Source: Dictyophora rubrovolvata | Lineage: Eukaryota; Basidiomycota; Agaricomycetes; Phallales; Phallaceae | DNA: 64,000 bases | Direction: 5' to 3' | Assembly: GCA_029959195.1 (NCBI GenBank) | Contig: CP114121.1 | Location: 310,001 to 374,000, forward strand | Part shown: positions 62,601 to 64,000 of the stretch, in pieces | Layout of the letters: the number at the start of each line of letters is the position of its first letter | How positions within the stretch are numbered: the stretch's first letter is position 1 | The notes under the pieces: model-generated | Told to the model about the DNA's origin: nothing | Databases searched by the model: none | Seen by the model: only the letters and a program-made list of their open reading frames with translations | Translations under genes and position numbers: made by a program

Positions 62601-62694
62601 TACGCGCCGCAAAGAACGATCGAACCTCCTTCCCCATGACTTGCATCAATCTCGCACCCTCTTTCATCACTCATCTTCAACTCTGCGCAACTAA
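59603..62694 (+). CDS. MEI2: Mei2-type RNA-binding protein
   Basis: RNA-binding regulator of meiotic entry in the Mei2 family. The start is 59603 (MSTV, then gtaagt intron, ILPKDLWPASS) or 59650 (MSAQFPKQILPKDLW); both share the downstream frame. RRM1 is GIPKATGPQSLKQTFMACGE ... IRFHKDHGV and FFDLRHAVRAHRQI. RRM2 runs from LVIATSLAGRDI to AMNALNGHTVHSARLHI. A long Ser/Pro-rich linker follows. The diagnostic C-terminal RRM3 starts VMIKNIPNKMTDRNLIDFIN, then VCPRAIDFLYLRM, DFTNGCNVGYAFVNF, TKWNLFSSEKVLGMSYANYQ, GKEALIDKFRSSSI, MDQREAWRPKLFYSSG and LPEEFPAPTH. RRM3 is broken by seven introns, including a GC-AG intron (62187-62239) and a 4-nt exon (62350-62353). It stops at 62694. Confidence 0.92.
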
Positions 62695-63187
62695 AAACAA
62701 TCAGTTGCTAACTGCGGCTTTCAGACTTCATGGCATATTTTTCACTTTCTATTCATTTCTGTCCTGATAGATGTACCAAAATTAGCAGCGATCGATTCGA
62801 CCCCTTCTTTGCATATGGACTGCTCGATGTTTTTTCTTTCTAAAATAATGCTACTGTTTTCTGTCAATTGTTTATTACACCCATTTTCTTTTTTTCATTT
62901 CGCTTCTGTTGCTGTTTGTCTCTCACTCTGTGCTCGTATTAGTTATCGTGTACACATAAATAGCGGTCAAACAATAAATGAAACTTGAGCTGCTTTTCTG
63001 CTTCTTTTGTCTGACGCTCGATCAATGAAATGTCCTGCAAAAAAGCCACCGAGTATGCGAACGAAGAAATGGAAAGTTGGTTCAGTGTATAAACTAGTAA
63101 GTATCTAGACGGTAAAGATGTGTAGTTACATGAATAGTATATCGGTTCATTTTGTGCTTTCTGTACATGGTCTTGACATAATTAGTT
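62695..63187. other. Convergent 3' region
   Basis: Shared downstream space of the Mei2-like and NDUFS7 genes. No feature seen. Confidence 0.5.
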
Positions 63188-64000
63188 TCACCGGTTGCGG
63201 TACCTAATGAGTTTTTTTTTGTTCCATGTTAGTGCACATGATAGGGCCGCATTAGCAAGATGACAGTACCATATTAAGCTTTTGCGGTTACGCCTCATTT
63301 TCCGCTGTAATTGAAGCATCCCGTATAGTAATGCTTCTGCAGTTGGAGGGCAGCCCGGAACGTATATATCCACAGGTACGATACGATCGCATCCGCGCAC
63401 CACTGAGTAAGAGTAGTGATAATAACCACCTCCGTTGGCGCAAGATCCCATGGAAATTACCCATCCTAGACAGAAGAAAACGTGAGTGGCCATGTTACTG
63501 AAACAAACAGGTTTCCACATACGAGGTTCTGGCATCTGATCGTATACCTTTCGCAAAGCGGGAGCCATCTTGTTAGTCAGTGTACCAGCCACAATCATGA
63601 TGTCGCTCTGTCGCGGACTGGCACGGAAAACGACTCCAAGACGATCTTGATCGTATCGAGCAGCAGCCATGTGCATCATCTCAACAGCGCAACATGCGAG
63701 TCCTGCGGTTGACGGATTAATACTCGTTTTTCGCAAACCGCGATACATATCAAACATACCGAACGTCATGGGCCACATTGAGCCTTGACGTGCCCAGTTA
63801 CTTATTTTGTCTAATGTAGATAACACATATTCTACATTATGATCATTAATAGAGTGTATTTTTTTGCGAATTAACATGACACATACCAACTTTATTCCTC
63901 GGGGAATACAGATCAGCTTGGGTGCTTCCTCTGATGGCAATTTCTGTGACTGGGGGTTCACTTGGTCTGAGACTTCCGCTTGAAGGTGCATCAAACGATG
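63188..64000 (-). CDS. NADH dehydrogenase (complex I) subunit NDUFS7/PSST, 5' part cut off
   Basis: Mitochondrial complex I subunit carrying iron-sulfur cluster N2 beside the quinone site. Exons: an upstream part ending near 63890, then [50 protein letters not shown] with the paired Cys ligands, [25 protein letters not shown], and [32 protein letters not shown]. The remaining cluster Cys lie in GSCA and PGCPP. The last intron splits the final Trp codon (SLI-W-YRNR) and the stop is at 63188. The N-terminal targeting region lies mostly beyond the window. Gene continues past 64000. Confidence 0.95.
   Translation of the reverse strand, partial: HRLMHLQAEVSDQVNPQSQKLPSEEAPKLICIPRGIKLVCVMLIRKKIHSINDHNVEYVLSTLDKISNWARQGSMWPMTFGMFDMYRGLRKTSINPSTAGLACCAVEMMHMAAARYDQDRLGVVFRASPRQSDIMIVAGTLTNKMAPALRKVYDQMPEPRMWKPVCFSNMATHVFFCLGWVISMGSCANGGGYYHYSYSVVRGCDRIVPVDIYVPGCPPTAEALLYGMLQLQRKMRRNRKSLIWYCHLANAALSCALTWNKKKLIRYRNR

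Overview
The window is nuclear DNA of a filamentous basidiomycete, most likely an agaricomycete mushroom-forming fungus. The basis is genes split by many 45-70 bp GT-AG introns, intergenic gaps mostly of 0.1-2 kb, and protein families typical of that group: a C2-NACHT-WD40 STAND protein, paired ent-kaurene-oxidase-like P450s, basidiomycete-type F-box and BTB proteins, and a fumarate reductase fused to cytochrome b5. The species cannot be named from sequence alone.

Layout. 0-15 kb is accessory in character: a C2-NACHT-WD40 protein (minus), a Gag-like protein with a membrane segment (plus), two small proteins made almost only of C2H2 fingers with unusual spacing, a GH32 invertase/inulinase gene decayed by several small frameshifts, and a small membrane protein. 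15-25 kb is housekeeping metabolism: fumarate reductase-cytochrome b5, an anchored M19 dipeptidase, the GPI-anchor glycosyltransferase PIG-A/Gpi3 and the sphingolipid fatty acid 2-hydroxylase Scs7. 26-33 kb holds two tandem P450s and a mitochondrial enoyl-CoA hydratase. 34.8-43 kb has the replication licensing ATPase Cdc6 with an MCB-like box, then an F-box gene, a BTB gene and a coiled-coil RING gene, all of kinds linked to ubiquitin ligases. 43.7-54.3 kb is a tightly packed core block: a Rad26/ATRIP-like checkpoint protein, Naa15 (NatA subunit), CCT8 and TAF4, the last two divergent from a 106 bp gap. An intron-bearing tRNA-Pro(CGG) follows. 55-64 kb has a long disordered protein of unknown function, a Mei2-type meiotic RNA-binding protein, and the 3' part of the complex I subunit NDUFS7, cut by the window edge.

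No single new multi-gene system stands out. The most unusual signals are in gene structure: a 4-nt exon and a GC-AG intron in the third RRM of Mei2, a 13-nt exon carrying the metal-binding HxD motif of the dipeptidase, a likely 15-nt exon in the RING gene, and P450 heme-cysteine codons split by an intron at the same place in both paralogues. Other points of interest are the decayed invertase, the orphan Gag-like membrane protein and the paired HX6H zinc-finger proteins. Exon joins were worked out by hand from splice signals, reading frame and family motifs, and have not been checked against transcripts.
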